Shown: positions 25,251 through 33,369 of the stretch, piece by piece
How positions within the stretch are numbered: the first letter of the stretch is position 1
How the letters are laid out: every line of letters begins with the position of its first letter
NCBI RefSeq assembly: GCF_023716925.1
Contig: NZ_JAMQQG010000003.1
Span: 1 to 64,000 of the forward strand
Direction: 5' to 3'
Length of the DNA stretch: 64,000 nucleotides
Source of the DNA: Frankia sp. R82
Lineage (GTDB): Bacteria > Actinomycetota > Actinomycetes > Frankiales > Frankiaceae
Translations under genes and position numbers: made by a program
The notes under the pieces: model-generated
Databases searched by the model: none
What the model was told of the DNA's origin: nothing
The model's input: the letters and a program-made list of their open reading frames with translations, nothing else

Positions 25251-26576
25251 ATGAGGACTGTCAGTACGTCCCTGCTCGCCAGGATGATCGCGGCTCGTCT
25301 CGCCGGCCACGGCGATGGCAGCCGCGCAGATCATCCAGGGGACCGTCGACCGGTGGTCGTGGCGTCGGGAAACTTCGCGAGTCCGGATGTCGTGCTGGGT
25401 GTCGTCGACGAGACCGTCGCCGCCTACCGGCTGTTCGTGCTGAATCCCCAGGCAGGTCTGCCCGCCCGTCCAGGGGTGTCACAGGTGACACCGTTCGTCG
25501 GTCCCGGTGCGCGGGGGCTCGCGACGCTGGAGTACGTGCCCTGTCGGCTGAGTCTGGTGCCCCGGCTGTTCGCCGGGCCGTACCGCCCCGATGTGGTGGT
25601 GGTGCACACGAGTCCGCCGGTGCACGGTCGGGTCTCGCTCGGCACGGAGGTCAACATTCTGCCGGCGGCCATCGAGGCGGCCCGCGCCAGCGGTGGCCTG
25701 GTCGTCGCCCAGCTCAATCCGGACATGCCCTACACGTTCGGCGACGGTGAGCTGTCCGTCGACGATGTGGATCTGGCCGTCGAGGCGCAGCAGCCGTTGG
25801 CGCATCCGGCCGTCCGGGCTGGCGACGCGGTGATGCAGGCGATCGGAGCGCGGGTCGCGGCGCTGGTGGGTGACGGCGCGACCCTGCAGCTGGGGATCGG
25901 GGCAGTGCCGAACGCCGTGCTCGCCGCGCTGTCCGACCGGCGTGGCCTACGGGTGTGGACGGAGACCTGCTCCGACGGCGTGCTGGCGCTCGAACACGCC
26001 GGTGCGCTCGACCCCGATACCGAGCTCGTGACGAGCTTCCTGTTCGGATCGGCGCAGCTGTATCGCTGGGTGGATCGCAATCCGCGGGTGCGGCTGCTGC
26101 GGACCGAGACCGTCAACGATCCGGGGCGGATCGCCCGCCGGCCAGCGATGACCTCCATCAACACCGCGCTGCAGGTCGATCTGCACGCCCAGGCGAACGC
26201 GTCCTATGTGCGGGGGCGGATCTGGTCGGGCTTCGGTGGCCAGCCCGACTTCGTCGCCGGCGCCCTGCACGCACCGGGCGGGCGGGCGGTGATCGCGTTG
26301 CCGAGCTGGCACGCCAAATCGGACGCCTCGACGGTCGTGGCATCCCTGCGCGAGCCGACGACCAGCTTCCAGCACAGCCACATCGTCAGCGAACACGGAA
26401 CCGCGGCGCTGTGGGGGCAGAGCCTGCAGGGGCAGGCACAGGTACTGGTGTCCCAGGTCGCCGATCCGCGAGCCCGTGAGGAGCTCACCAGCGAGGTCGA
26501 GCGCTGGTCCCCGGCTGCGCGCTCCGGTCCGCAGACCAGTCCGTCGCGGCGGGCCGTACGCGGACCGGAGGGCTGA
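25251..26576 (+). CDS. Acetyl-CoA hydrolase / 4-hydroxybutyrate CoA-transferase family protein
   Basis: A 441-residue class I CoA-transferase-like enzyme. Diagnostic segments are LQLGIGAVPNAVLAAL, the probable catalytic Glu in WTETCSDG, SGFGGQPDFVAGA, and HIVSEHGTAAL near the C terminus. The family moves CoA between acyl groups or hydrolyses acetyl-CoA. It starts 33 bp after the exporter stop, so it may be cotranscribed, though no functional link is obvious. The last 30 residues are low-complexity. Confidence 0.85.
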   Translation: MRTVSTSLLARMIAARLAGHGDGSRADHPGDRRPVVVASGNFASPDVVLGVVDETVAAYRLFVLNPQAGLPARPGVSQVTPFVGPGARGLATLEYVPCRLSLVPRLFAGPYRPDVVVVHTSPPVHGRVSLGTEVNILPAAIEAARASGGLVVAQLNPDMPYTFGDGELSVDDVDLAVEAQQPLAHPAVRAGDAVMQAIGARVAALVGDGATLQLGIGAVPNAVLAALSDRRGLRVWTETCSDGVLALEHAGALDPDTELVTSFLFGSAQLYRWVDRNPRVRLLRTETVNDPGRIARRPAMTSINTALQVDLHAQANASYVRGRIWSGFGGQPDFVAGALHAPGGRAVIALPSWHAKSDASTVVASLREPTTSFQHSHIVSEHGTAALWGQSLQGQAQVLVSQVADPRAREELTSEVERWSPAARSGPQTSPSRRAVRGPEG

Positions 26577-26604
26577 ACGCGCCACGCCGGCACACCGCTG
26601 CGGG

Positions 26605-27468
26605 CTATGCCACGGCAGGGATGACGGCGACCGGGCACGGGGTGTGGTGCAGGCACTGGTGGGTGACCGAACCGAGCAGCAGTTCGGCGAAGCCGCCGCG
26701 GCCGCGGGACCCGACGACGAGTAGTTGGGCGTCCTCGGCGGCGCTCAGCAACGCGTGGGTGGCGCCATCGGTGACCAGCATGTCCTCGACGACCAGGGAG
26801 CCGCGTTCGCCGATCCCCGCGTCCAGGCAGGCGTCGAGCACCGCGCGGGCGGCCTTCTCCGAGGCCTCGAAGTCCACCCCGACGTACACGGTGGGATAAC
26901 CCACCGGGACCGGTGCCCAGGCGTGCACCACCCGCAGCACCGCGCCCCGCAGACGGGCCTCCTGCGCGGCCCAGCGCAGCGCCTCGACCGACGTGGCCGA
27001 ACCATCCACGCCCACGACGACCGGACCGCTCGTGCGCACCTGACCGGCACGCACCACGACGACCGGCGTGGTGGCCCCGTGCACACAGGCGGCCGAGACG
27101 GAACCCATCAGGATGTGGCGCAACCGGCCCGCCCCATGCCGGCCGACCACCAGCAGGTCGGCCGCACCCGCGGCGGCCAGCAGCGCGTCCGGGGGATACT
27201 GCGGTTCCACCCGTTCGACCACCGGTACCGGGCAGCGCGGGTCGACCGTGTTACGGACGGCCGTTTCCAGCACCCGCCGGGCCGTGGTCTCGGCTTCGTG
27301 CTGACCGGAGCCGACGGTCATCCCGGCGACGGAGACCGGCGCGTCCCCGGGCGACCAGGCCAGCAGGGCGGTCACCGTGGCGCCACGCACCCGCGCCTCC
27401 TGCATGGCCCACCGCAACGCCTGCTCGGCCTCGGTCGAGCCGTCCACTCCCACTACGATTGAGCTCAT
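26605..27468 (-). CDS. Universal stress protein, tandem UspA domains
   Basis: A 287-residue protein made of two UspA domains. Both carry the ATP-binding pattern: VVGVDGS at the start, then VVGRHGAGRLRHILMGSVS in domain 1 and VVGSRGRGGFAELLLGSVTH in domain 2 (G-2x-G-9x-G-S/T). It is close in plan to M. tuberculosis Rv2623, a DosR-regulon ATP-binding protein. GGAGG lies eight bases before the ATG. A DosR-like site lies 94 bp upstream, supporting induction by the DevR-like regulator encoded nearby. Confidence 0.92.
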   Translation of the reverse strand: MSSIVVGVDGSTEAEQALRWAMQEARVRGATVTALLAWSPGDAPVSVAGMTVGSGQHEAETTARRVLETAVRNTVDPRCPVPVVERVEPQYPPDALLAAAGAADLLVVGRHGAGRLRHILMGSVSAACVHGATTPVVVVRAGQVRTSGPVVVGVDGSATSVEALRWAAQEARLRGAVLRVVHAWAPVPVGYPTVYVGVDFEASEKAARAVLDACLDAGIGERGSLVVEDMLVTDGATHALLSAAEDAQLLVVGSRGRGGFAELLLGSVTHQCLHHTPCPVAVIPAVA

Positions 27469-27561
27469 CGCCTGCCTCCGTCGCGTCGAGATCTCTGCTG
27501 TACCGGACACAGCCTCGTCTCGCGGCGACCGCAGATCGAGGGCTGTGCGGCAATGCCGGCC

Positions 27562-27575
27562 GGGCCACTGGACCC
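27562..27575 (-). promoter_or_regulatory. DosR-like box upstream of universal stress gene
   Basis: On the minus strand the 14-mer reads GGGTCCAGTGGCCC. Against the DosR core GGGAC-N4-G(T/G)CCC, as I recall it, only the fourth base differs. It is 94 bp upstream of the ATG at 27468. Confidence 0.5.
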
Positions 27576-27761
27576 GGTCCTTCCGTACCAAGGACTCGTT
27601 ACCTACCAGGCGGAGAACCGCGCGCTTCGTTTTCACCTCTTTCGACATGAACAGCCGTGTCCCGGGGTAAATATTCGCCATAGGCAGGTCTGGCCGCGGG
27701 CGCCTTGCCTCCCGGGTGGCCGTGCCGATGCTCCGGGACGGGCCGAGCGACCCGGGCAGGA

Positions 27762-27775
27762 GGGACGATCGGCCC
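27762..27775 (+). promoter_or_regulatory. DosR-like box upstream of nitroreductase gene
   Basis: GGGACGATCGGCCC fits the DosR core GGGAC-N4-G(T/G)CCC at every defined position, and is followed by CCGAA, like the flank of mycobacterial boxes. It is 130 bp upstream of the ATG at 27905. Confidence 0.65.
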
Positions 27776-27904
27776 CCGAACAGACTTCCCAAGGAAGGAA
27801 GTCCGACTGCGCCCTGATGGGAATACTGAACGTGTCCGGACAGACGACATCGGGCGGCGGGCCGACCGTAATGTGCCTGCCGAAGCAGCGATGGGAGCAC
27901 ATCC

Positions 27905-28924
27905 ATGGTCACCAGCACGACGACGCTGTCCGCGGACCTGGCCAGGTCCGCGGTGGAAACCGCCATCCTGGCGCCCTCGATCCACAATTCCCAGCCGTGG
28001 CGCTGGCGCCTTCGGGACGGCGTTCTCGAGCTCTCCGCAGACCTCGACCGCGCGACCCCGGTCGCCGACCCGGACCATCGCCAGCTGGTGATGAGCTGCG
28101 GTGCGGCACTGTTCCACGCCTGGGTGTCGCTGCGGGCGGCCGGGCTCGTGGTGCAGATCGACGAGCTGCCGGACGGTCCTGACATCTCTCGTGGACGTCT
28201 GGCCACCCTGCGGGTCGTCGGCGCGAGCGCACCCGCGCCGGGGGACCTCGCGCTTGCCACCGCGGTCCACCACCGGCACACCGACCGGCGGCCCTTCGAC
28301 CCGGCTGACCTGCCCGCCGAGGTGATCCACGGGCTGCGCCGGGCCGCCGAGGAGGAGGGCGGCTGGCTGGACTCGCTGACCAGCCGGGAGGCCCGGGTGG
28401 AGCTGTCGGTGGTGCTCGCCCACGCGGACTGGATCGAGACCCACGACCCGGCCTACCAGGCCGAGCTGCTCCACTGGAGCCGCACCGACCCGGACGCGAC
28501 CGACGGTGTCCCCCGCGGTGTGGTGGTCGACAGCGAGGAGCCACGCCAGTCGGAGTTCTCCCTGCGCGACTTCGACGTGGTCGGCAAGGCCGGCCAGCAG
28601 CTGCACGCAGCCCAGGTCGAACGTCCCGGCGTGCTCGTGCTCGGCACGGACGGGGACGGCCCGGCGAGCTGGCTGCACGCCGGTCGGGCGTTGGCCCGGG
28701 TCCTGGTCGTCGCGACCGCCGCAGGTCTGGCCGCCTCCCCCCTCGGCCAGGCGATCGACCTGGAGTCCACCCGCGCGCTGGTCCGCGAGGCCACCGGCGG
28801 GATGGGAACGGCCCAGATGATTCTTCGCATCGGCTACCCGGACCCGGCCGCGCAGCCGCTGCCGCCGACCCGGCGCCGCCCGGTCACCGAGGTTCTCGAT
28901 CTCGCCGATCAGGCACCGGCCTGA
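27905..28924 (+). CDS. Acg-family nitroreductase-like flavoprotein
   Basis: A 339-residue protein with the Acg/Rv3131 layout: two nitroreductase-like halves rather than the usual 200-residue single domain. Recognisable parts are LAPSIHNSQPWRWRL near the N terminus, HHRHTDRRPFDP, and AAGLAASPLGQAIDL. Mycobacterial Acg family members belong to the DosR regulon, bind FMN and lack clear nitroreductase activity. GGGAG eight bases before the ATG sets the start. The DosR-like box upstream and the neighbouring stress genes support hypoxia or NO control here. Confidence 0.88.
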   Translation: MVTSTTTLSADLARSAVETAILAPSIHNSQPWRWRLRDGVLELSADLDRATPVADPDHRQLVMSCGAALFHAWVSLRAAGLVVQIDELPDGPDISRGRLATLRVVGASAPAPGDLALATAVHHRHTDRRPFDPADLPAEVIHGLRRAAEEEGGWLDSLTSREARVELSVVLAHADWIETHDPAYQAELLHWSRTDPDATDGVPRGVVVDSEEPRQSEFSLRDFDVVGKAGQQLHAAQVERPGVLVLGTDGDGPASWLHAGRALARVLVVATAAGLAASPLGQAIDLESTRALVREATGGMGTAQMILRIGYPDPAAQPLPPTRRRPVTEVLDLADQAPA

Positions 28925-28965
28925 TCGGCGTACCTCATCCGGTCGCCACCGGTAGAACGAAAACG

Positions 28966-29003
28966 AAAGGCGACCAGGCCGATTATTCGGCCTGGTCGCC
29001 TTT
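28966..29003. terminator. Perfect bidirectional terminator
   Basis: aaaggcgaccaggccga (28966-28982) and tcggcctggtcgccttt (28987-29003) form a 17-bp perfect stem with a TTAT loop, bounded by A and T runs on the two strands. It is 41 bp after the nitroreductase stop and upstream of the converging CBS gene 3' end. Confidence 0.9.
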
Positions 29004-29032
29004 CTGGTTCTCCCGTCAATGTCCGTCAATGT

Positions 29033-29080
29033 CGTGCTCCCGAACGGTCATGGTCCCGAACGGTCGTGCTCCCGAACGAC
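29033..29080. repeat. 16-bp tandem repeat, three units
   Basis: Units cgtgctcccgaacggt, catggtcccgaacggt and cgtgctcccgaacgac lie between the convergent nitroreductase and CBS genes. Two copies of the decamer gtcaatgtc(c/g) precede them (29015-29034). Confidence 0.8.
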
Positions 29081-29201
29081 GAACGCCGCCGGCACCGGCG
29101 GCAGACACGTTTTCCGGACAGACCGTCCACCAGCTCCAACAGGTCGGCCGCCGGATCACCCTGACAGCCTCACCCCGAGGTGAGTCATTTTCGACTCGGT
29201 A

Positions 29202-29840
29202 CTAGCGAGGCTGAGCGGGGACGTGGACCGCGATGACGCCGGGAATCGCGCGGATGAGGGCGAGCAGCAGGTCGGGGAGGGCAGCCGCCGGCCCGGCCAG
29301 AGTCACCTCACCGTCGACCACCGAGATCGCCGGGGGGACCTCGGCACACCAGTCGACAAGCACCTGCCGCACATCGTCGGCGATGTCCGCATCGGTCCGG
29401 GCCAGCAGCCGCACCAGGTCACGGCGACTGACCAGGCCGACGAGCCGGTTGTGGTCGTCGAGGATCGGCAGCCGGGTCAGATGGCGGGACAGCATGATGC
29501 GCGCCAGATCGGCCAGGTCGGCGTCGGCCCTCGCCGTCACCACAGGCGTCGACATGATCTCGGCGACGATCCGCCGATCCTCGGACCGACCAGAGGCGTC
29601 GACATGGTCCGCCGCCATGCCCGCCACGATCAGATCACGGCGGGCATGGCGGCGCGGGTCCGGTGCACAGCCGATGGCGAGCAGGTCCGCCTCGGTGACC
29701 ATCCCCGCCAGGGTGCCGTCCGCGTTGACCACCGGAAGTCCGCGGACATGCCGGCGAAGCAGCAGCGTCGCCACCTCCTTCACCGAGGTCTCCGGGCCCA
29801 CGCAGTACACCTCGGTTGTCATGACGTCGTCGGCGCGCAT
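29202..29840 (-). CDS. Tandem-CBS protein with C-terminal BON domain
   Basis: A 212-residue protein: two CBS motifs (VKEVATLLLRRHVRGLPVV and LADLARIMLSRHLTRLPIL, about residues 10-60 and 95-145) and a C-terminal BON-like segment (VLVDWCAEVPPAISVVDG through VIAVHV). CBS pairs bind adenine nucleotides; BON domains bind phospholipid or other proteins. A tandem-CBS protein (Hrp1, Rv2626c) is a DosR-regulon member in mycobacteria, though without BON. AAGGAGC before the ATG sets the start. It overlaps the end of the upstream small gene by 22 bases and is probably translated from the same message. Confidence 0.9.
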   Translation of the reverse strand: MRADDVMTTEVYCVGPETSVKEVATLLLRRHVRGLPVVNADGTLAGMVTEADLLAIGCAPDPRRHARRDLIVAGMAADHVDASGRSEDRRIVAEIMSTPVVTARADADLADLARIMLSRHLTRLPILDDHNRLVGLVSRRDLVRLLARTDADIADDVRQVLVDWCAEVPPAISVVDGEVTLAGPAAALPDLLLALIRAIPGVIAVHVPAQPR

Positions 29841-30202
29841 GATGCTCCTTCCTTCTCGTTCCGATCGGCAGCCCCGTGCGAAGGAACAACCACGAAAATC
29901 TTCTCGGGGGTGGTCACGGGCAGCCCGAGCTCGTCGTAGATCGGCGCGCCCAGCTCCCGCAGCCGGGCGGCGCTGGCGCGCAGGTGATGGGCACACAGAA
30001 AGATCTCCTGCGCGTCACGGTCGCCCGACCGCGGCAGGACAACCCGGGCAACCGGCTGGCTCGGGCAGCAGCAGGCCCGGGTCGCCGCATCGATCGGTGT
30101 CACCTGGCCGACGGGCGGACCCCCGGCCGGTCGAGGCCGCGCGGCCTCATGCCCGGCAGCCGGAGCAACGGGATGGGTACGTCGTGCGCCACGGAAGCTC
30201 AT
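29819..30202 (-). CDS. Small protein with CCC...CAHH putative zinc site
   Basis: A 127-residue protein. The central 50 residues read CCCPSQPVARVVLP then IFLCAHHLRASAARLRELG, a spacing reminiscent of a small actinobacterial zinc-binding family (DUF7455-like) with CxxC and C-x-HH ligands; the family link is tentative. The ends are low-complexity. It precedes and overlaps the CBS/BON gene, so the two are coupled. A weak DosR-like half-site about 37 bp upstream is not convincing. Function unknown. Confidence 0.6.
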   Translation of the reverse strand: MSFRGARRTHPVAPAAGHEAARPRPAGGPPVGQVTPIDAATRACCCPSQPVARVVLPRSGDRDAQEIFLCAHHLRASAARLRELGAPIYDELGLPVTTPEKIFVVVPSHGAADRNEKEGASCAPTTS

Positions 30203-30532
30203 GGGACCAACACTGATCCTCCTCGCTGTGCACAGCGACTACCAGAGGTCCCCCCCGCCGTGGACCAACGGCACGCCGACCTGCAACGCATGACCATGCT
30301 GACCATGCGTACGCGGCGGCGACGCGGCCGGAACACGCATGAGGATCACCTGACAGTCCGCAGGCCACAGGCGGGATGGGTCGGTCGGCGTAGGCCGAAG
30401 GTCCCTTTCTCGCGGCACCCGGGATACGGAGCATGAGGCACCGACAGGCCCGGTCCGACCTCATCCGGACCCGACAAGGTGGCACGCAGGTCAGAGCCAC
30501 CACGGACCGACCCAAGCCGACGGGAGTACCGG
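30203..30532. other. Divergent promoter region with DosR-like box
   Basis: No gene is supported in these 330 bases between the small zinc-site gene (-) and the phosphatase gene (+). The only clear element is the DosR-like site at 30392-30405. Confidence 0.6.
30392..30405 (-). promoter_or_regulatory. DosR-like box upstream of PP2C gene
   Basis: On the minus strand the 14-mer reads GGGACCTTCGGCCT, matching the DosR core except for the last base. The site 10 kb away at 40730 differs from it at one position. It lies 128 bp upstream of the ATG at 30533. Confidence 0.65.
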
Positions 30533-31447
30533 ATGATCGGCGCACATGCTCACCCCGGTGCGGGACCGGCCCAGCTGCGGGCCTGGTGGCGCTGTGAACC
30601 CGTGCCCGGATGCGCTGGCGGGGACTGGGTCGACGTCGTCGCCCTGCCCCGCGGCGCTCTCGCCGTGACCATCGGCGACGCCGCCGGGCACGACGGCCAG
30701 GCACGGGCCCTGGCCGCGGTGCTGCGCTCGGCCATCCGCCGCGAACTGCTGCGCGGCCTGGACCCCGGCGACGTGCTCGCCCGTGCGCTGACCGAGATCG
30801 CCGCGCTCAGCGACATGGGCGAGATGTTCGCGACCGCGTTCGTCGCCGTCGTCGACCCGATCACCGGCCGGGTGCGGTACGCGAGCGCGGGACACCCGGC
30901 ACCCGTGTTCATGCCCGACGAGGACGGTAGGGCCAAGGGATGCGGATCGGCGCAGGTCCTGCCCGGGGGCGGACCCGTGCTGTCCGATCTGTTCGCCGGC
31001 CGGAACCTGTGGCCGACCCGGTCGACGACTCTGGCGGTCGGTGACCGGCTGGCGCTGTTCACCGACGGGATCACCGAGGCTCGCGACCAGCACGGCACCC
31101 AGTTCGGGATGTCACCGCTGCTCGCCCACCGGCTGCGCGCCCTGCCGCCCGAGCAGATCGTGCCGGCGCTGTTCGCCGAGGTGGGCGCGTACAGCCCCGG
31201 TCGGCCTCGCGACGACCAGGCCGTGATCGTACTGGCCAGGGTCGCGGCCCGGCCGGCTCGACCGACGGCGCCCGCAGTCGGTCATGCCGTCGTCGTGCCC
31301 GGGCCTGCGCGGCCGGCGGCCCGCCGTGGGGCCCAGGTTTTCGTCCCGGCCGGCGCCACGCGCCGCTACGGCATGGGTGGCGGTGGTACACCGGGCGATC
31401 CCGGCCTGGTGGCCCTGACGAACGTTCACGGGACGGTGCCGAGATGA
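30533..31447 (+). CDS. SpoIIE-type PP2C phosphatase
   Basis: A 304-residue phosphatase without an attached sensor. PP2C/SpoIIE motifs are in order: GGDWVDVV (about 25), GDAAGHDGQA, SAGHPAPVF, LFTDGITEARD and DDQAVIVLA (about 235). The last 65 residues are Ala/Pro/Gly-rich tail. Such enzymes dephosphorylate anti-anti-sigma factors, so this one could tie the dormancy block to a stress sigma factor encoded elsewhere. GGGAG seven bases before the ATG sets the start. Confidence 0.88.
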   Translation: MIGAHAHPGAGPAQLRAWWRCEPVPGCAGGDWVDVVALPRGALAVTIGDAAGHDGQARALAAVLRSAIRRELLRGLDPGDVLARALTEIAALSDMGEMFATAFVAVVDPITGRVRYASAGHPAPVFMPDEDGRAKGCGSAQVLPGGGPVLSDLFAGRNLWPTRSTTLAVGDRLALFTDGITEARDQHGTQFGMSPLLAHRLRALPPEQIVPALFAEVGAYSPGRPRDDQAVIVLARVAARPARPTAPAVGHAVVVPGPARPAARRGAQVFVPAGATRRYGMGGGGTPGDPGLVALTNVHGTVPR

Positions 31448-31538
31448 CCGGTGACCCAGGTTCGGCGGCGGATGGTCACCCGCGGATCGGACGTCCACGG
31501 GCTGTTCCGGTCGTTCATCAGCAGGGAAGGCTGGACCC

Positions 31539-33161
31539 ATGACCACGCAGATCGTGCCGAGCACAGCTTCGGCGCCCGCCGCCGCGGTGCCGGCCGGGAA
31601 CCCCGGACCGGCCGGCGGCATGAGCCTGGCGTCCGCGTCACCGCCGGCCGTGGTGGAGACGCACACCTCGGTTCTGATCTTTCTGGGCGATCGGGTTTAC
31701 AAGGTCAAGAAAGCGGCGGACCTGGGTTTCCTCGACTTCCGGACCCGCGAGGCACGGCTGGCGGCGTGCCGGGCGGAGGTGGCGCTCAACCGGCGGTTGG
31801 CACCGGACGTCTACCTGGGAGTGGCCGACGTGTCCGGGCCCGACGGCGAGCTGTGCGACCACATGGTGGTGATGCGCCGGTTGCCCGCCTCGCGTCGCCT
31901 GTCCGCGCTGGTCGCCTCGGGCGCGGACGTGACCGGTGCGCTCCGGGACACGGCGCGGGTGATCGCCTCCCTGCATGCCCGCTGTGACACGTCGCCACAG
32001 ATCAGCGCGTTCGGCGGGGTGGACACCCTGCGTGCCCTGTGGGCCGAGGGGCTGGCCGGGGTGGCCCCCTTTCTCGGGGACCAGCTACCGGCGCAGAAGG
32101 TGGCCGAGATCGGCCGTCTGGCCGGGCGGTACCTCGACGGGCGTGGCGCCCTGCTGGCCCAGCGTCAACAGGGCGGCCTGGTCCGGGACGGCCACGGTGA
32201 CCTCCTCGCCGACGACGTGTTCTGCCTGGATGACGGTCCGCGGGTCCTGGACTGTCTGGAGTTCGACCAGCGGCTGCGCGCCGGTGACGTGCTGGCCGAT
32301 GTGGCGTTTCTGGCGATGGACCTGGAACGCCTCGGCCGCCGCGACCTGGCCGACCATTTCATGTCGGCCTACCGGGAGTTCTCGGGCGAGACCCATCCCC
32401 GGTCACTGGAGGACTTCTACGTCGCCTACCGGGCCTTCGTCCGCTGCAAGGTGGCGTGCATCCGATCCGCGCAGGGAGACGCGGACGCCACCGGGCAGGC
32501 CCGGGCGCTGGCCACGCTCGCGCTGTCCCGGCTGCGGCACGGGCGCACGCGCCTCGTCCTGCTCGGCGGCCTGCCGGCATCGGGAAAGTCGACGCTGGCC
32601 GCCGGCCTGGGCGCCGCCGAGGGCTGGACGGTGCTGCGCTCCGACGTCATCCGCAAGGAGCTGGCCGGGCTGGCGGCCACCACCCCTGCCCCGGCCGCAC
32701 CCGGCGAGGGCATCTACCGGGCGAAGCTGACCGACGCCGTCTACACCGAGCTGATCCGCCGCGCCGGCGTCGCTCTCGAACGCGGCGAGTCGGTGATCCT
32801 CGACGCCTCCTGGGGAAGCCGCAGGCACCGGCGACAGGCCACGCGCTGTGCCCTCGCCGCCGCCGCCGACCTCATCGAACTGCGCTGCGCCGTGGCACCG
32901 GAGATCGCCCGCACCCGCATCGCCGCGCGCCTCGCCGCCCGCGCAGCCGGCAGCGGCACCGCCATGGACACGTTCGACGGGCTCCACGGCCCCAGCGGCG
33001 GGGACGAGGCCCGGGGTGGTGACGGCGGAGTGTCCGACGCGACCGTCCCGGTGCTGGCGGAGCTGGCCCGCAGAGCCGATCCGTGGCCCGAGGCCACCAC
33101 CGTCACCACGACCGCGCCGGTGGCGCAGACGCTGCGGACCGCACGCAGACTCCTCACCTGA
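31539..33161 (+). CDS. Two-domain kinase: aminoglycoside-phosphotransferase-like plus P-loop (Rv2004c-like)
   Basis: A 540-residue protein. The N-terminal part (about 40-320) has a kinase-like catalytic loop DGHGDLLADDVF and the metal Asp in LDCLEFDQ. The C-terminal part is a P-loop kinase with Walker A GLPASGKST (about 343-351) and an RSDVIRKEL segment. This fusion is the plan of M. tuberculosis Rv2004c, a DosR-regulon member of unknown substrate. It follows the phosphatase by 91 bp. No convincing DosR box precedes it, so it may be cotranscribed with the phosphatase. Confidence 0.88.
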   Translation: MTTQIVPSTASAPAAAVPAGNPGPAGGMSLASASPPAVVETHTSVLIFLGDRVYKVKKAADLGFLDFRTREARLAACRAEVALNRRLAPDVYLGVADVSGPDGELCDHMVVMRRLPASRRLSALVASGADVTGALRDTARVIASLHARCDTSPQISAFGGVDTLRALWAEGLAGVAPFLGDQLPAQKVAEIGRLAGRYLDGRGALLAQRQQGGLVRDGHGDLLADDVFCLDDGPRVLDCLEFDQRLRAGDVLADVAFLAMDLERLGRRDLADHFMSAYREFSGETHPRSLEDFYVAYRAFVRCKVACIRSAQGDADATGQARALATLALSRLRHGRTRLVLLGGLPASGKSTLAAGLGAAEGWTVLRSDVIRKELAGLAATTPAPAAPGEGIYRAKLTDAVYTELIRRAGVALERGESVILDASWGSRRHRRQATRCALAAAADLIELRCAVAPEIARTRIAARLAARAAGSGTAMDTFDGLHGPSGGDEARGGDGGVSDATVPVLAELARRADPWPEATTVTTTAPVAQTLRTARRLLT

Positions 33162-33164
33162 GTT

Positions 33165-33194
33165 CTCATCACCCGAGTCCTCATCACCCGAGTC
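33165..33194. repeat. 15-bp direct repeat, two exact units
   Basis: ctcatcacccgagtc occurs at 33165-33179 and 33180-33194, preceded by a degenerate copy overlapping the kinase stop. The rest of the 208-base gap to the sensor kinase holds no recognised signal. Confidence 0.8.
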
Positions 33195-33369
33195 CTCGCC
33201 TGCGGCGAGAGGACCACCGCCGGTCTCCGCGCCCCCAGCCACGCTCGGTGGACGTCGACACCGCGATGCCCGCCCGGTCCGAAGACACACAAACATGTCC
33301 TTGGGCGGCAGGCGGCCCTATCATCATCGGCGATCCGCAGTCCTGCTGCGACATGCACTCGGGGTGCCG

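Larger units (their letters stand above)
27469..27904. other. Divergent promoter region of stress protein and nitroreductase genes
   Basis: These 436 bases hold no supported gene. Two DosR-like sites (27562-27575 and 27762-27775) face the two genes. Another dyad, gacttcc-N7-ggaagtc (27785-27805), lies just downstream of the second site and could bind a further regulator or form a leader hairpin. Confidence 0.6.

Noticed and set aside
27629-27670. SigB/SigF-type promoter (GTTT...GGGTAA) before the nitroreductase
   Set aside because: The elements are about 36 bp apart, far beyond the usual 14-17 bp spacing.
30239-30252. DosR-like box before the CCC...CAHH protein gene
   Set aside because: On the minus strand GGGACCTCTGGTAG keeps the left half and two middle bases but not the right CCC, so it is at best a half-site.
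31433-31446. DosR-like box before the Rv2004c-like kinase (GGGACGGTGCCGAG)
   Set aside because: Only the left half fits; the right half lacks G(T/G)CCC.
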